A stretch of DNA of 64,000 nt from Magnetovibrio sp. (GTDB lineage Bacteria; Pseudomonadota; Alphaproteobacteria; Rhodospirillales_A; JABHCV01): the NCBI GenBank assembly GCA_002717285.1, contig PBDF01000011.1, positions 62,001 through 126,000 of the forward strand, given 5' to 3'. The notes under the pieces were generated by a model, which saw only the letters and a list, made by a program, of their open reading frames with translations, was not told where the DNA came from and did no database searches. The translations under genes were made by a program, and so were the position numbers. Below, one piece after another: positions 48,806 to 59,821 of this stretch (position 1 is the stretch's first letter; each line of letters opens with the position of its first letter).

Positions 48806-50203
48806 TTAATCTCCACTTACCAAACGCTCAACAAGTTGTTTGACACTTGGCACAAACCCATTTTTATAAAAAGGGTCATTTGCAAATTTGTATGCATTAT
48901 GGCCTGAAAACATTAAATTATCTTCTATTGACCCACCATGAGCAATGTCCTGAAGAGTCTTTTGGATGCAAAAAGAACGCGGGTCAGCTCGCTTGCCTGT
49001 TGTGCCTTCTTCACCTTCTGACCAATTCGAAAAACGGCATTGTGAAAGGCAGCCCATACAGTTGCCTTGATCTTCAATAATTTCCCGTGCTTTTTGGGGT
49101 TTTACAAAAATAATTGTGCCATCCGGGGTTTTAAGGGCTTCACTAAAACCCTCAGCAATCCAAGACTCAGCTTTGAGTTTATCTTCAGAAGCAACATAAA
49201 TGAGACGGCCACGGGCACCCACAGCCAGGGTCTCACGCATTTTACCCTCTGGTTTACGGCTGTAGGGAACCTGATGCTGATTTCTCTGCTCCAACTCATT
49301 TAACAGATTATTTCTTACTGCAGATGAATAAAACCCTGTTGGACTGAACTTATTTAGGAAAATATCACCTTCCTTCAGAGTTAAAAGACGATCTTTCCAA
49401 GCTTTGGATACAGGGCTCTCTTGGGTGAGTAGAGGTCGGGTTCCAAATTGAAATGCAATGGGCCCCAATTCCTGATTTTCAATCCAGTCCTGCCAATCAC
49501 GCAAATACCAGACCCCACCAGCCATGACAATTGGGGTATTTTTAAGACCAAACTCCCTCATTTGATTCCGCAGATCTACAATACGGGGGTAGGGATCTTG
49601 TGGCTTTTTTGGATCTTCAACGTTGCTAAGACCATTATGTCCACCAGCTAACCAAGGGTCTTCATAAACCACACTACCCAAAAATTCTGAATATTTGTGA
49701 TATGCTCGTTTCCAAAGAGCTCTAAAAGCCCGGGCCGATGAGATTATTGGATGATAATAAACTCCGTACTTTGAGACAATTTCAGCAACCTTGTAGGGCA
49801 TGCCAGCACCACACGTCACACCATGTATGAGACCCTTGGCGCCCTCAAGAATGCCCTCAAGTACTTGTTGAGTACCTGCAGCTTCCCACAAAACGTTTAC
49901 GTGGATGCGGCCCTTGCCACTAGATTTCTCATGAGCTATTTTTGCTTGTGCAATTCCACCATCTATGGCGTAAGAAATTAATTCCTTCCAACGCTCCCTG
50001 CGCGTTTTTGCATGATAAATTTGTGGAATAACAACGCCCTTATCATCGTAGGAGTCTGCATTCACACCCGAAACGGTTCCGACACAACCAGCTTCAGCAA
50101 AGGCCCCAGCACTCTCTCCGTTGGATATAGCCACACCCTTACCACCCTCAATAATAGGAAGAACTTCTCTACCAGAAATAAGAATGGGATTTATGAACTT
50201 CAC
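48806..50203 (-). CDS. Nitronate-monooxygenase-like flavoprotein with C-terminal cysteine cluster
   Basis: I start it at the GTG at 50203, which follows AAGGAG by five bases and gives VKFINPILISGREVLP, matching family N-termini, for 465 residues. A longer frame from 50317 runs hydrophobic residues that look like non-coding sequence. It is a TIM-barrel FMN protein of the NMO/2-nitropropane-dioxygenase class (IEGGKGVAISNGESAGAFAEAG at residues about 16-37, then a glycine-rich GAGMPYKV and PIVMAGGVWY). The C-terminus has CMGCLSQC with a further Cys 22 residues later. This could hold an Fe-S cluster. The substrate is unknown. Confidence 0.82.
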   Translation of the reverse strand: MKFINPILISGREVLPIIEGGKGVAISNGESAGAFAEAGCVGTVSGVNADSYDDKGVVIPQIYHAKTRRERWKELISYAIDGGIAQAKIAHEKSSGKGRIHVNVLWEAAGTQQVLEGILEGAKGLIHGVTCGAGMPYKVAEIVSKYGVYYHPIISSARAFRALWKRAYHKYSEFLGSVVYEDPWLAGGHNGLSNVEDPKKPQDPYPRIVDLRNQMREFGLKNTPIVMAGGVWYLRDWQDWIENQELGPIAFQFGTRPLLTQESPVSKAWKDRLLTLKEGDIFLNKFSPTGFYSSAVRNNLLNELEQRNQHQVPYSRKPEGKMRETLAVGARGRLIYVASEDKLKAESWIAEGFSEALKTPDGTIIFVKPQKAREIIEDQGNCMGCLSQCRFSNWSEGEEGTTGKRADPRSFCIQKTLQDIAHGGSIEDNLMFSGHNAYKFANDPFYKNGFVPSVKQLVERLVSGD

Positions 50204-50287
50204 TGGTTCTCCTTCAATCGCCACATCGTCGTACACGGAATCTATCCATAAGACTATAGATATTATATAAATAGGAATGTAGATAAC

Positions 50288-50325
50288 AAATAAAAAGGGC
50301 AGATGACAATTTACCACCCACCCTT
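50288..50325 (-). terminator. Rho-independent terminator of pnp
   Basis: On the minus strand AAGGG (50325-50321) and CCCTT (50299-50295) close a stem that extends inward with G-T wobbles, followed by TTTTATTTG. It lies about 25 bases after the pnp stop and separates the translation operon from the flavoprotein gene. Confidence 0.7.
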
Positions 50326-50349
50326 CTGGTCTCTAAAAAAAAATTTAAA

Positions 50350-52470
50350 TTAGTTGGCTATTTCCTTACCGGTTTTTTGATCAAGTGCTTTCATGGATAG
50401 TTTTATTTTTCCCCTATCATCTATACCAATCAATTTAACTTTAACCATGTCTCCCTCATTAACAATATCCGTGGTCTTGCCAACTCTCTCCTTTGCAAGC
50501 TCACTGATGTGAACAAGGCCATCTTTAGCGCCCATAAAATTAACAAAGGCCCCAAAGTCAACAGTTTTGACAACCTTACCGTCGTATATGGCTCCAACCT
50601 CTGGTTCCTGGGTCAAATCCTTTATCCATTTAATTGCCGCCTCTGAAGCCTTCTCATCTACAGCAGCTACTTTAACAGTACCATCATCATCTAGATCAAT
50701 CTTAGCTCCGGTGTTTTCTGTGATCTCCCGGATCATTTTACCCCCCGGCCCTATAACTTCACGGATTTTATCCTTATTGATTTTAAAGGCTGTAATGCGA
50801 GGTGCATTGGAACTAACTTGATCGCGCGACGTATCAATCGACTTTGCCATCTCACTAAGTATATGCATTCGTCCACTATTGGCCTGAGCTAGAGCATCTT
50901 CCATGATTGCTTGAGTAATAGAAGTGATTTTAATATCCATTTGTAATGAGGTTATGCCTTTTTCTGTGCCAGCAACTTTAAAATCCATGTCACCTAAATG
51001 ATCCTCATCACCTAAAATATCGGAAAGCACAGCATACTCACTATCTTCTTTGATTAAACCCATGGCAATACCAGCAACTGGGCGGACTAGCGGCACACCA
51101 GCGTCCATCAATGCCAATGAAGCCCCACAAACTGTTGCCATGGAGGATGAACCATTAGACTCTGTTATTTCAGAAACAATACGAATGGTGTATGGAAAAT
51201 CTTCCTTGGAGGGCAAAACAGGGTTAATTGCCCTCCAAGCAAGTTTCCCATGGCCTATTTCACGCCGACCAGTAAAGCCAAAACGTCCAGCTTCACCAAC
51301 TGAGTATGGTGGAAAGTTGTAATGAAGCATGAAATGCTCAAAATGCTCACCTACTAATGAGTCTACGCGCTGTTCATCCTGACCAGTACCTAGAGTAGCT
51401 ACTGCAATAGCTTGTGTTTCTCCACGTGTAAAAAGAGCTGAGCCATGAGACCGAGGTAGAAAGCTAACCTCAGCAGCTATCGGTCGCACAGTCTTGGTAT
51501 CACGCCCATCTATACGAAGGCCAGTTTTCAGAATATCCCGACGCACAATGTGTTTTTCAACCTTCTTAAATGCGTCACTCATGACCTGTTCAAGCAGATC
51601 TTGATCAATAGAACTATCGCCATAAAGGTCTTCCATAACTGTGTTTTTGCAAGCTGAAATTTTGGATTGGCGTTCCATTTTATCTTTTTCAGCATAAGCT
51701 TCTCGCAGTCCAGCTTCAGCCTTTTCACCAATCAAAGCAATCATTTCATCCGAACCTTGAACTGGTTCTGGCAACTGGCGCGGTTCCTTGGCACAAACCT
51801 CAGCCATTTCAATGATTGCCTCGATAACTGGCTGAAACTTCTTGTGACCAAAAGAAACAGCACCGAGCATAATTTTTTCTGAGAGCTCACTAGCTTCAGA
51901 CTCAACCATCAGCACACCATCATTTGTGCCAGCAACAATTAAATCTAAGTCTGTTGTCTTCATATTCTCTATGGTCGGATTAAGGACATATTCTTCATCT
52001 ATATAACCGACACGGCAACCTCCAATCGGACCCATGAAAGGAAGGCCAGAAATGGTCAGTGCCGCTGAGGTACCAACCATAGCCACAATATCAGCTTGAT
52101 TTTCCATGTCGTGCGAAACACAAGCAGATATTATCTGGGTTTCACACTTAAAATCTTTTGGAAACAGAGGTCGAATTGGCCTATCAATTAAGCGTGCAGT
52201 TAATGTTTCAGAGTCGCTCGGACGACTCTCACGCTTAAGATATCCCCCTGGAATTTTGCCTGCTGCATATGCTTTTTCCATGTAGTGCACACTTAACGGA
52301 AAGAAGTCTAGGCCTGGTTTCTGCTCTTTTTCGCCAACAACAGTGCATAAAACTTTTGTATCACCGTAAGTAACCATTACCGCACCATCAGCCTGGCGGG
52401 CAACTTTTCCCGTTTCAAAAACGAGTGGGCGTCCGCCCCATTCAATCTCTTTTCTATATTCTTTAAACAT
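50350..52470 (-). CDS. pnp: Polyribonucleotide nucleotidyltransferase (PNPase)
   Basis: PNPase is a phosphorolytic 3'-5' exoribonuclease of the RNA degradosome. The 706-residue protein has two RNase PH domains ([29 protein letters not shown] and [15 protein letters not shown]). These are followed by a KH domain ([15 protein letters not shown]) and an S1 domain ([20 protein letters not shown]). It ends the rimP-to-pnp operon behind rpsO. A leader hairpin at 52488-52516 may mediate autoregulation. Confidence 0.97.
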   Translation of the reverse strand: MFKEYRKEIEWGGRPLVFETGKVARQADGAVMVTYGDTKVLCTVVGEKEQKPGLDFFPLSVHYMEKAYAAGKIPGGYLKRESRPSDSETLTARLIDRPIRPLFPKDFKCETQIISACVSHDMENQADIVAMVGTSAALTISGLPFMGPIGGCRVGYIDEEYVLNPTIENMKTTDLDLIVAGTNDGVLMVESEASELSEKIMLGAVSFGHKKFQPVIEAIIEMAEVCAKEPRQLPEPVQGSDEMIALIGEKAEAGLREAYAEKDKMERQSKISACKNTVMEDLYGDSSIDQDLLEQVMSDAFKKVEKHIVRRDILKTGLRIDGRDTKTVRPIAAEVSFLPRSHGSALFTRGETQAIAVATLGTGQDEQRVDSLVGEHFEHFMLHYNFPPYSVGEAGRFGFTGRREIGHGKLAWRAINPVLPSKEDFPYTIRIVSEITESNGSSSMATVCGASLALMDAGVPLVRPVAGIAMGLIKEDSEYAVLSDILGDEDHLGDMDFKVAGTEKGITSLQMDIKITSITQAIMEDALAQANSGRMHILSEMAKSIDTSRDQVSSNAPRITAFKINKDKIREVIGPGGKMIREITENTGAKIDLDDDGTVKVAAVDEKASEAAIKWIKDLTQEPEVGAIYDGKVVKTVDFGAFVNFMGAKDGLVHISELAKERVGKTTDIVNEGDMVKVKLIGIDDRGKIKLSMKALDQKTGKEIAN

Positions 52471-52487
52471 GTCTCATACTATCCTTG

Positions 52488-52516
52488 ATCCCCAGTGGGA
52501 CCATTCCCAACGGGAT
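52488..52516 (-). promoter_or_regulatory. Nested hairpin in the pnp leader
   Basis: On the minus strand ATCCC...GGGAT encloses GGGA-ATGG-TCCC, giving a nested hairpin ending about 18 bases before the pnp ATG. E. coli pnp is autoregulated through RNase III cleavage of a leader hairpin; a similar role here is inferred. In this orientation it is preceded by As rather than followed by Ts, so it is not a terminator for the operon. Confidence 0.5.
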
Positions 52517-52620
52517 TTTTTTTGTTCTAAATCTTTTTATTTACAATGGTCTTATCACTAAAAAAGATTACTTGGTTAGAATTGAAATTCGTAGTCCTAA
52601 ATTATGCACTTAGCAACCAC

Positions 52621-52890
52621 TTAACGACGTAGTCCTAAGCGCTTAATCACTGAGTTGTAACGATCGGTTTTTTTGCTTTTTAAATAATCAAGAAGCCTGC
52701 GGCGTTGGCCGACCATCATCAAAAGACCACGTCGTGAATGATGGTCTTTTTTATGAACTTTTAGGTGATCAGTCAAATTGGTAATCCGTTCAGTTAAAAT
52801 AGCAACCTGAATCTCTGGCGAACCTGTATCACCCTTACTTGTTGCGTATTCTGAGACGAGTTCCGTTTTTCTTTCACTTGAGATCGACAT
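52621..52890 (-). CDS. rpsO: 30S ribosomal protein S15
   Basis: S15 is a primary 16S rRNA-binding protein. The 89-residue length and the motifs [46 protein letters not shown] (in pieces) and KRLGLRR are diagnostic. It lies between truB and pnp, the usual order. Confidence 0.97.
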   Translation of the reverse strand: MSISSERKTELVSEYATSKGDTGSPEIQVAILTERITNLTDHLKVHKKDHHSRRGLLMMVGQRRRLLDYLKSKKTDRYNSVIKRLGLRR

Positions 52891-52908
52891 CTTAAACTCC
52901 TTTATAAA

Positions 52909-53835
52909 TTACATATTCATAACTCGTAAGGGGCGTATTTCCCCACCTACGACTTTGGTTAAAGCCACCAGTTTTCCCGAAGACATGGCGCAATATACTG
53001 CGTCAGAATCAATTTTCTTCAAGAAAGATCTGCTTGCAACAGGCAAGATTGAAATTGTTCTTCCAAGTTGCAAATCACGCGCTTCTGAGGCTGTTATGGC
53101 AAGCGCCGGGATGTCGGCCAGCGCAGCCTCAACAGCCAGCAAATTGCTCGCTATTTCTGCACTATGCCCTGATCTCTCAAGTTTTTCTAGGGAAATCGAT
53201 TGGCTGATGTCGAAAGGACCAACTTTAAGCCTTCTCAAAGAAGAGACATAACCCACCGTGCCTAAATGCAGAGCTAAGTCACGAGCCAGTCCCCTCATGT
53301 AGGAACCTTTTCCTGCAACAACTTCAAATGTGGCATGGTCTGAATCAGGCACGCCAGTAAGGGTGAAGCGTTCGACATAAATAATTCTTGGCTTAAGTTT
53401 TACAGGTATATTATTACGTGCCAGATCATAAGCTCGCTTGCCATTAACTTTGATAGCTGAGTAAAGAGGCGGAACCTGCTCAATCTCACCTACAAAAAAT
53501 TTTAATGCATTTTTTATAGCTATTATATCTGGTCGTCGCTCACTACTAGCAATTATCTCACCCTCCACATCATCAGTAGTGCGACTTTCACCCCAACGAA
53601 TAGTAAATTGATAAATTTTTAAACCATTCATAACATAAGAAATGGTTTTTGTAGCCTCTCCAAAAGCGACTGGCAAAAGACCGCTAGCCATTGGGTCTAA
53701 AGTACCACCATGCCCAGCTTTTGCCGCTCCATATAAGCGACGAACACGACTAACAATACTGCTTGAAGTGACCCCCAGAGGCTTATCAATAATAAGCCAC
53801 CCATGAATAGGGTCACCTTTAGGATTACGTGCCAT
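52909..53835 (-). CDS. truB: tRNA pseudouridine-55 synthase
   Basis: TruB makes pseudouridine 55 in tRNA. The 308-residue protein has GWLIIDKPLGVTSS, the catalytic aspartate in GHGGTLDPMASGLLPVA, the PPLYSAIKVNGKRAYDLAR segment and KGSYMRGLARDLALHLG. Its start overlaps rbfA by 11 bases. Confidence 0.96.
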   Translation of the reverse strand: MARNPKGDPIHGWLIIDKPLGVTSSSIVSRVRRLYGAAKAGHGGTLDPMASGLLPVAFGEATKTISYVMNGLKIYQFTIRWGESRTTDDVEGEIIASSERRPDIIAIKNALKFFVGEIEQVPPLYSAIKVNGKRAYDLARNNIPVKLKPRIIYVERFTLTGVPDSDHATFEVVAGKGSYMRGLARDLALHLGTVGYVSSLRRLKVGPFDISQSISLEKLERSGHSAEIASNLLAVEAALADIPALAITASEARDLQLGRTISILPVASRSFLKKIDSDAVYCAMSSGKLVALTKVVGGEIRPLRVMNM

Positions 53836-54232
53836 TGTCTTTATTTTTTTTGAGATCTCTTGCGACTTCAGACAAATTCAACAAGTCATTAATATGACTC
53901 GCTTCATCAAAAGTAGTATCAGGTTTAAATAATAATTTGGGCGCATTGCGAAGTCGCACATTTTGGGCTACACGATGCCGAATAAACGGCATAATTCGGT
54001 TTAAGGCAGCTGTAATTTCGAGGATATCTCCAATTCCACCCAAAGGGACCACATAAGCAGTAGCATTTTTAAGATCAGGGCTAATACGAACTTCTGTAAC
54101 TGTAATCAATTTTCCAATCAATTCAGGGTCTCGTACTTCATCGCGCTTCAGGACATCAGATAGAGCATGACGAATCTCCTCACCAACACGAAGCTGGCGT
54201 TGAGATGACATGCGCATATTGAATTTACTCAT
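53825..54232 (-). CDS. rbfA: Ribosome-binding factor A
   Basis: RbfA helps mature the 16S rRNA 5' end in the small subunit. The 135-residue KH-like protein has SQRQLRVGEEIRHALSDVL, EVRISPDLKNATAYV and LRNAPKLLFKPDTTFDEA. It lies between infB and truB and overlaps truB. Confidence 0.94.
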   Translation of the reverse strand: MSKFNMRMSSQRQLRVGEEIRHALSDVLKRDEVRDPELIGKLITVTEVRISPDLKNATAYVVPLGGIGDILEITAALNRIMPFIRHRVAQNVRLRNAPKLLFKPDTTFDEASHINDLLNLSEVARDLKKNKDNGT

Positions 54233-54261
54233 ATAATGTGCGTAGAAACCACAAACATGAA

Positions 54262-56799
54262 CTATTGAGACACTTCAAGCTCACGGGCAACCTCTTCTAT
54301 GTCAAAGCTTTCAATCCTGTCCTGAGGCTGTAAATCTTGGTAGTTGGCAAATGCCATTCCACACTCATTTCCCTCTTTAACCTCTTTGACATCATCTTTA
54401 AAGCGTTTAAGTTGACTTAATTCACCTTCATGAATGACTACATCATCGCGTAGCAAACGAACAAATGAGCCACGTTTGACCTGTCCTTCGGTGACCATAC
54501 AACCAGCGATCTTGCCAACCTTGGAAACATTGAAGACTTCCAAAACATTTGCATAGCCAAGCAAATGCTCTCGAATAATTGGCTCCAATAAACCTGATAA
54601 TGCCTTACGCAAATCATCTATTAAGTTGTATATTACAGAGTAATATCTTAGATCGACTCCCTCTTTCTTAGCCAAGCTGCTGGCCTGTTGATTAGCACGA
54701 ACGTTAAATCCAACGACAAACCCTCCGCTAGCCTGTGCCAATGTGATGTCTGATTCATTGATACCTCCGACACCAGAATGTAGTATTTGTACTTTAACCT
54801 CGTCGGTAGCCATTTTATTGAGCGCTACACTAATTGCCTCTAATGAGCCATGTGCATCGGCCTTCAAAACGATTGGTAATTCTTTAACTTCGCCTTGACT
54901 AATTTTTTCAAACATCTGCTCTAACGTTCCGCGAGATCCTGATGCTGCACGTTGATCTTTATCACGACGTTTACGAAAATCTGTAACTTCACGTGCACGC
55001 GCCTCACTAGTTACTGCAGCGACTTCATCGCCTGCTAAAGGAGTTCCATTCAAGCCCAGAACCTCAATCGGCATGGCCGGACCAGCCTGGTCAACCTGAA
55101 TGCCACGGTCATCTATTAGAGCGCGAACACGACCCCATTCACCACCAGCAACAATAATATCGCCTGTTCTGAGAGTTCCACGCTTAACCAGTATTGTGGC
55201 AACTGAACCACGTCCACGCTCCAATTTTGACTCAATAATAACACCTTCGGCAGCACGATTGGGGTTAGCCTTTAAATCCAGAATCTCAGACTGAAGCAAA
55301 ATCATTTCTTCCAACTTGTCGAGATTAGTTTTTTCTTTGGCAGATATTTCAACATCAATAACCTCTCCCCCCATTTCCTCAACAATCAGTTCGTGTTGTA
55401 AGAGCTCTTGACGAACTCTACCAGCATCAGCACCTTGAATATCCATCTTATTTATTGCGACAATGATAGGAACTTCTGCTGCCTTGGCATGGGAAATTGC
55501 TTCAACAGTCTGTGGCATAATCCCATCATCTGCTGCCACAACTAAAACAACAATATCAGTAACTTTTGCACCACGTGCACGCATATCTGTGAAAGCAGAG
55601 TGTCCAGGAGTATCAACAAAAGTGATTTTACTGTCCCCATCTAGGACCACCTGATAAGCGCCTATATGTTGGGTTATTCCGCCTGCTTCTTGAGCTGCTG
55701 TGTCTGTTTCGCGAAGGGCATCTAAAAGTGAGGTTTTGCCATGATCTACGTGACCCATAACTGTAACCACAGGAGCTCGGGACACCAGGTCCTCATCGTT
55801 ATCGTCATCAGCTCCTGTAAGTCCTATTTCTACGTCAGCAGCACTAACTCTAATCAAATTATGGCCAAATTCACTTACAACAAGTTCAGCAGTATCGGTA
55901 TCTATGGACTGATTGGCATCTACCATAACATCCATTTTCATGAGTATTTTTATCAAATCTGTTGAGCGTTCTGCCATGCGATTAGCCAGCTCCTGCACTG
56001 TGATAGTCTCCGGGACAACTACATCACGAATAATCTTTTTCCCTTCTGACAGAACCTGCTTTTGCTTTTGTTTTTCTTTTTCTCTAGCACGTTTAACTGA
56101 CGCAAGAGATCGCATTCTCTCCTCGCCATCACCTAATGCCTCAGCAATGGTAAGCTTACCTGAACGTCTGCGCCTTTCACCCCGTTTCTTGGGCACAGGT
56201 CGTTTCAGCAATTCCTCACGTGGCTCCTCAGGTTTATTGCGGTATTTGACTGGTTCCAAGTTTCCTTTTAAGGCATTTTCTAGCCTCTCAGCGGCCGCTG
56301 ATGCATCAGCAGCTGCAAGCTCTCTCGCAATATGGTCTGCATCTTCATTTATTCTATACTTTTCACCGTCTTTATCTTTTGTAACACTTTCTTCCTTAGA
56401 TTTTTGTGGAGATACAGGAATCTTGTTTTCCTCCACATGAGTTTTTTTACTAGCAACTTTAGCATCTTGCAGAGCACGAGCACGTGATGCTTTCTCTTCA
56501 CTTGTTAGTTGGGAGCCTGCAGAGGCTGGCGGAGGAGCCGTCTCTTTTTCATCAGAGGTAGTAATATTTTCCTTTGGATCTTGGACTACCTGTATTTCAT
56601 CTTTCACTTCAGACAGGCGCCCTTTATCATTCTGGGCATATGTACGCTTTTTACGCACCTCTACTTGGACCATTTTAGAGCGGCCATGGGAAAAGTTCTG
56701 ACGAACCTGACCTGACTCAATAGTCTTTTTTAATTGAAGCGTTCCTGGGCGTGAGAGCCCCAAAGGCTTATCCTTATTTTTGTTCTTGGTCTCGCTCAT
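54262..56799 (-). CDS. infB: Translation initiation factor IF-2
   Basis: IF-2 is the GTPase that brings initiator tRNA to the 30S subunit. The 845-residue protein has a charged N-terminal extension, an IF2_N domain near [25 protein letters not shown] (described; residues about 265-290), G1 [16 protein letters not shown]3 DTPGH, G4 NKMD, and domains II-IV. Its ATG lies 12 bases after the nusA stop; the ylxR (DUF448) gene often found between them is absent here. Confidence 0.97.
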   Translation of the reverse strand: MSETKNKNKDKPLGLSRPGTLQLKKTIESGQVRQNFSHGRSKMVQVEVRKKRTYAQNDKGRLSEVKDEIQVVQDPKENITTSDEKETAPPPASAGSQLTSEEKASRARALQDAKVASKKTHVEENKIPVSPQKSKEESVTKDKDGEKYRINEDADHIARELAAADASAAAERLENALKGNLEPVKYRNKPEEPREELLKRPVPKKRGERRRRSGKLTIAEALGDGEERMRSLASVKRAREKEKQKQKQVLSEGKKIIRDVVVPETITVQELANRMAERSTDLIKILMKMDVMVDANQSIDTDTAELVVSEFGHNLIRVSAADVEIGLTGADDDNDEDLVSRAPVVTVMGHVDHGKTSLLDALRETDTAAQEAGGITQHIGAYQVVLDGDSKITFVDTPGHSAFTDMRARGAKVTDIVVLVVAADDGIMPQTVEAISHAKAAEVPIIVAINKMDIQGADAGRVRQELLQHELIVEEMGGEVIDVEISAKEKTNLDKLEEMILLQSEILDLKANPNRAAEGVIIESKLERGRGSVATILVKRGTLRTGDIIVAGGEWGRVRALIDDRGIQVDQAGPAMPIEVLGLNGTPLAGDEVAAVTSEARAREVTDFRKRRDKDQRAASGSRGTLEQMFEKISQGEVKELPIVLKADAHGSLEAISVALNKMATDEVKVQILHSGVGGINESDITLAQASGGFVVGFNVRANQQASSLAKKEGVDLRYYSVIYNLIDDLRKALSGLLEPIIREHLLGYANVLEVFNVSKVGKIAGCMVTEGQVKRGSFVRLLRDDVVIHEGELSQLKRFKDDVKEVKEGNECGMAFANYQDLQPQDRIESFDIEEVARELEVSQ

Positions 56800-56811
56800 T
56801 TTTTTTCCGTT

Positions 56812-58419
56812 TTATTTTTGTTCCTCAAGATCCTGGGCGGTATCAGCCATTTCAGAGATCTCTCCAGACTCTGCTATTTCGGTTTCTGCTGACGCATCTT
56901 CAGAGAACCAATGGGCCCTTGCTGCCATAATAATATCATTAGCTTGAGCTTGACTCATTGAAATTTCCTCAGGCAACATCTCAAGTAATTCATCTGCTGC
57001 AAGATCAGCCAAGTCATCGAGAGATTTAATCTTATTTTCACCAACCGCCACCATAATCGCTGGCGTAATACCCTCTAGAGCAGCGATTTCATCACTTACC
57101 CCTAACTCAGCACATCGATCTACCATTTGTGAAACACTTTTTTCTAGGTAATTTCTAGCCCTTTCGCGCAACTCTTCAGCAACTTCTTCATCAAAACCTT
57201 CAATATCAGTTAGATCACTAACCGGAACAAAAGCAACTTGTTCAATAGAAGAAAAACCTTCCGTGACCAACAAGTGGGCAATAACTTCGTCGACATCAAG
57301 AGAGTTAACAAACATTTGGGAGTGTAAAACAAATTCTTGTTGTCGTCGTTCTGACTCCACAGTTTCTGTCAATATATCAATATCCCAACCAGAGAGCTGA
57401 GAGGCAAGACGTACGTTTTGACCTCTACGACCAATAGCAAGACTCAACTGTTCATCTGGAACAACTACTTCAATCTTATTTTTTTCTTCATCGAGTACAA
57501 CTTTTGCCACCTCTGCTGGTGCAAGAGCGTTAACAATGAAAGTTGCCGGGTCGTCCGACCACTGAATAATATCAATTTTTTCTCCCTGTAATTCGCCAAC
57601 AACAGCTTGGACGCGGGAACCGCGCATTCCAATACAGGGACCAACTGGATCTATACTCACATCATTAGATAATACAGCAATCTTAGCGCGCGAACCTGGA
57701 TCACGTGCTACCGATTTTATCTCTATTATTCCATCATAAATTTCTGGAACTTCTTGAGCAAAGAGCATAGCAATAAATTGTGGATGTGTTCTTGAAAGAA
57801 AAATTTGCGGGCCGCGAATTTCCTCGCGCACGTCGACAATATATGCCCTGATCCTGTCTCCATTGTTAAAGTGCTCGCGGGGAATTGCCTCATCACGGCG
57901 CAAAAGAGCTTCCGCACGGCCAAGGTCAACGATTATATTTCCAAATTCAACACGCTTGACCAGACCATTTATGACCTCACCTATTCTATCCTTATATTCA
58001 GCGTACTGATGCTTTCGCTCTGCATCGCGAACCTGCTGCACAATTACCTGCTTGGCGGTTTGTGCGGCTATTCTACCAAAATTAATAGGGGGCAAAGGAT
58101 CGACCAGAAACTCACCCAATACAGCGTCGGCTTTATTCTTACGAGCTTCAACTAGCGTTGTTTGAGTATTTTCATTCTCAATTTCTTCGGCTACTTCAAT
58201 GTAGCGTGCCAAGCTTATTTCCCCAGACTTACGGTCAATTCTTGCGCGAATATCATGTTCCTGGCCATATTTGGAGCGTCCCGCCTTTTGAATAGCCTGT
58301 TCCATGGCAGTAAGAATTTCGTCCTGCTCAACACCCTTGTCGCGGGCAACAGTTTCCGCAACCTGTAAAAGTTCAGGGCGTGCATATACAGCATCTGTCT
58401 CGTTCGTTAATTCACTCAT
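56812..58419 (-). CDS. nusA: Transcription termination/antitermination factor NusA
   Basis: NusA binds RNA polymerase and modulates pausing, termination and antitermination. The 535-residue protein has the N-terminal domain, an S1 domain (IGEVINGLVKRVEFGNIIVDLGRAEALL, in pieces), two KH domains (GPCIGMRGSRVQAVVGELQGEKIDI and AIGRRGQNVRLASQL) and C-terminal acidic helix-hairpin repeats (about residues 375-515). Its ATG overlaps the rimP stop as TAATG. Confidence 0.96.
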   Translation of the reverse strand: MSELTNETDAVYARPELLQVAETVARDKGVEQDEILTAMEQAIQKAGRSKYGQEHDIRARIDRKSGEISLARYIEVAEEIENENTQTTLVEARKNKADAVLGEFLVDPLPPINFGRIAAQTAKQVIVQQVRDAERKHQYAEYKDRIGEVINGLVKRVEFGNIIVDLGRAEALLRRDEAIPREHFNNGDRIRAYIVDVREEIRGPQIFLSRTHPQFIAMLFAQEVPEIYDGIIEIKSVARDPGSRAKIAVLSNDVSIDPVGPCIGMRGSRVQAVVGELQGEKIDIIQWSDDPATFIVNALAPAEVAKVVLDEEKNKIEVVVPDEQLSLAIGRRGQNVRLASQLSGWDIDILTETVESERRQQEFVLHSQMFVNSLDVDEVIAHLLVTEGFSSIEQVAFVPVSDLTDIEGFDEEVAEELRERARNYLEKSVSQMVDRCAELGVSDEIAALEGITPAIMVAVGENKIKSLDDLADLAADELLEMLPEEISMSQAQANDIIMAARAHWFSEDASAETEIAESGEISEMADTAQDLEEQK

Positions 58420-58907
58420 TATTTTTGCAGTCCTTCAGAAGCCACTATTAGTTCTTCACTTAGCAGCAATTTTGCCTTTTCTATGTCTAGGTAATCAAGT
58501 TCAACAATCTCGCTTTTTGTCTTAATTGTAATGACCTCATTATTAATTTCCAGCAAACGTCCTTTAAATTTCTTTGTACCACAGATATTTCTTTTAGTTT
58601 TAACTTTAGCATCAAAGCCCAAAAATTTCTCAAAGTCCTCAAGTCTAACTAGTGGCCTATCAATCCCTGGTGAAGAAATCTCTAGTGCGTATGACTCTTC
58701 TAAAAAATCCTCTACATCCAGAACTGCCGAGACTGTGCGACTTATATTTTCACAATCTTCAATATTCATACGACCCGTCTCAGCATGTTCAGCCATAATC
58801 TGGAGACGTGGATTTTTACCAGCTGTATAATCAACCCTTACTAAGCGAAAGCCCATTGCCTCAATACTTGGAGCTATTATTCCCTCGACACGTTGAGCAA
58901 TCTCCAT
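58419..58907 (-). CDS. rimP: Ribosome maturation factor RimP
   Basis: RimP assists 30S subunit assembly. The 162-residue protein has IAPSIEAMGFRLVRVDY, NIEDCENISRTVSAVLDVED and YALEISSPGIDRPL, the family's core, followed by the Sm-like C-terminal domain. It is the first gene of the rimP-nusA-infB-rbfA-truB-rpsO-pnp operon and lies just after a strong terminator. Confidence 0.95.
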   Translation of the reverse strand: MEIAQRVEGIIAPSIEAMGFRLVRVDYTAGKNPRLQIMAEHAETGRMNIEDCENISRTVSAVLDVEDFLEESYALEISSPGIDRPLVRLEDFEKFLGFDAKVKTKRNICGTKKFKGRLLEINNEVITIKTKSEIVELDYLDIEKAKLLLSEELIVASEGLQK

Positions 58908-58953
58908 TCAACTAAACCCTAATTCAAAAAGTACCATCTTGACGATAATATAC

Positions 58954-58986
58954 TAAAAAAGGCGAGTCCTAGACTCACCTCAAAAA
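58954..58986 (-). terminator. Rho-independent terminator after trmB
   Basis: On the minus strand AGGTGAGTC (58980-58972) pairs with GACTCGCCT (58968-58960), with one G-T wobble and a 3-base loop, flanked by TTTTTT on the 3' side and by Ts on the other. It separates the metK-trmB unit from the rimP operon. Confidence 0.88.
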
Positions 58987-59086
58987 ACACGAGAAATGTC
59001 GTATCTAACAACTGACATAAAGCTATAATATCAGATGATGTTGCCATACACCTATTGATAAATCAAGTATTAGGCTTTGCTAGTTC

Positions 59087-59815
59087 TCAAATTTTCCGTG
59101 CAACTCTTTTAAAAACTAAGTACGCAGGTTTCTCTTGACGCGCCAAAGCCTTCTCCTCATAGCGCGTTTTCACCCAATCTTGGGGAGGATTACGCCAGTC
59201 TCTAAAAGATCTTGCACCCCAAGTGAAAGCTGGGTGTCCAATAAGTCGTTCCAAAGACCAGGAGATAAAACCACAATGATCACTTGCAAAGCGCAGTTCT
59301 GCCCCATCTTTTAAAACTCGGGCAAGACGGTTAAGATTTTTTTCATTAATAAAGCGACGCTTGTGGTGACGTTTTTTAGGCCAAGGATCCAAAAATAAAA
59401 CAAAAGCCCGGTCAATAGACTGTTTTTTCAGGGCTTTTATTAATGGTCGCGCATCGTCATTGCAAATACGAATATTTTTTAGGCTATGGGCATTAATCTC
59501 AGTCAACAACTTAGCAACACCGTTTATAAAAGGCTCACAGCCTATAAAACCAATTTTTGGGTAAGCCCTTGCCAACGAAGCCAGATGCTCCCCTGCGCCA
59601 AAGCCTATTTCAAGCCATACCTCTTTGGGAGCTTCCGACATAGTGGTCTCAAAATGGGGATCTGGATTCAAAGGGGTTATCTGCAAATTTGGCAGCATTT
59701 TCTCAAGCAGTTTTTTCCGCCCAATCCTTATTTTTTTTCCAAATCGCCGACCGTGCCAATCAAAACGTTCTTCTGAGAAGCCCACGAGATCAGATTCGAA
59801 TTGCTTTTTCTTCAA
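59087..59815 (-). CDS. trmB: tRNA (guanine-N7-)-methyltransferase
   Basis: TrmB methylates G46 of tRNA. The 242-residue protein has FGKKIRIGRKKLL, the SAM motif LEIGFGAGEHLASLA, GCEPFINGVAKLL, LFLDPWPKKRHHKRRF and FASDHCGF. The start at 59815 is a TTG without a clear ribosome site, so it is tentative. It begins just after metK (stop 59822), consistent with coupling. Confidence 0.93.
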   Translation of the reverse strand: MKKKQFESDLVGFSEERFDWHGRRFGKKIRIGRKKLLEKMLPNLQITPLNPDPHFETTMSEAPKEVWLEIGFGAGEHLASLARAYPKIGFIGCEPFINGVAKLLTEINAHSLKNIRICNDDARPLIKALKKQSIDRAFVLFLDPWPKKRHHKRRFINEKNLNRLARVLKDGAELRFASDHCGFISWSLERLIGHPAFTWGARSFRDWRNPPQDWVKTRYEEKALARQEKPAYLVFKRVARKI

Positions 59816-59821
59816 GAGTTA

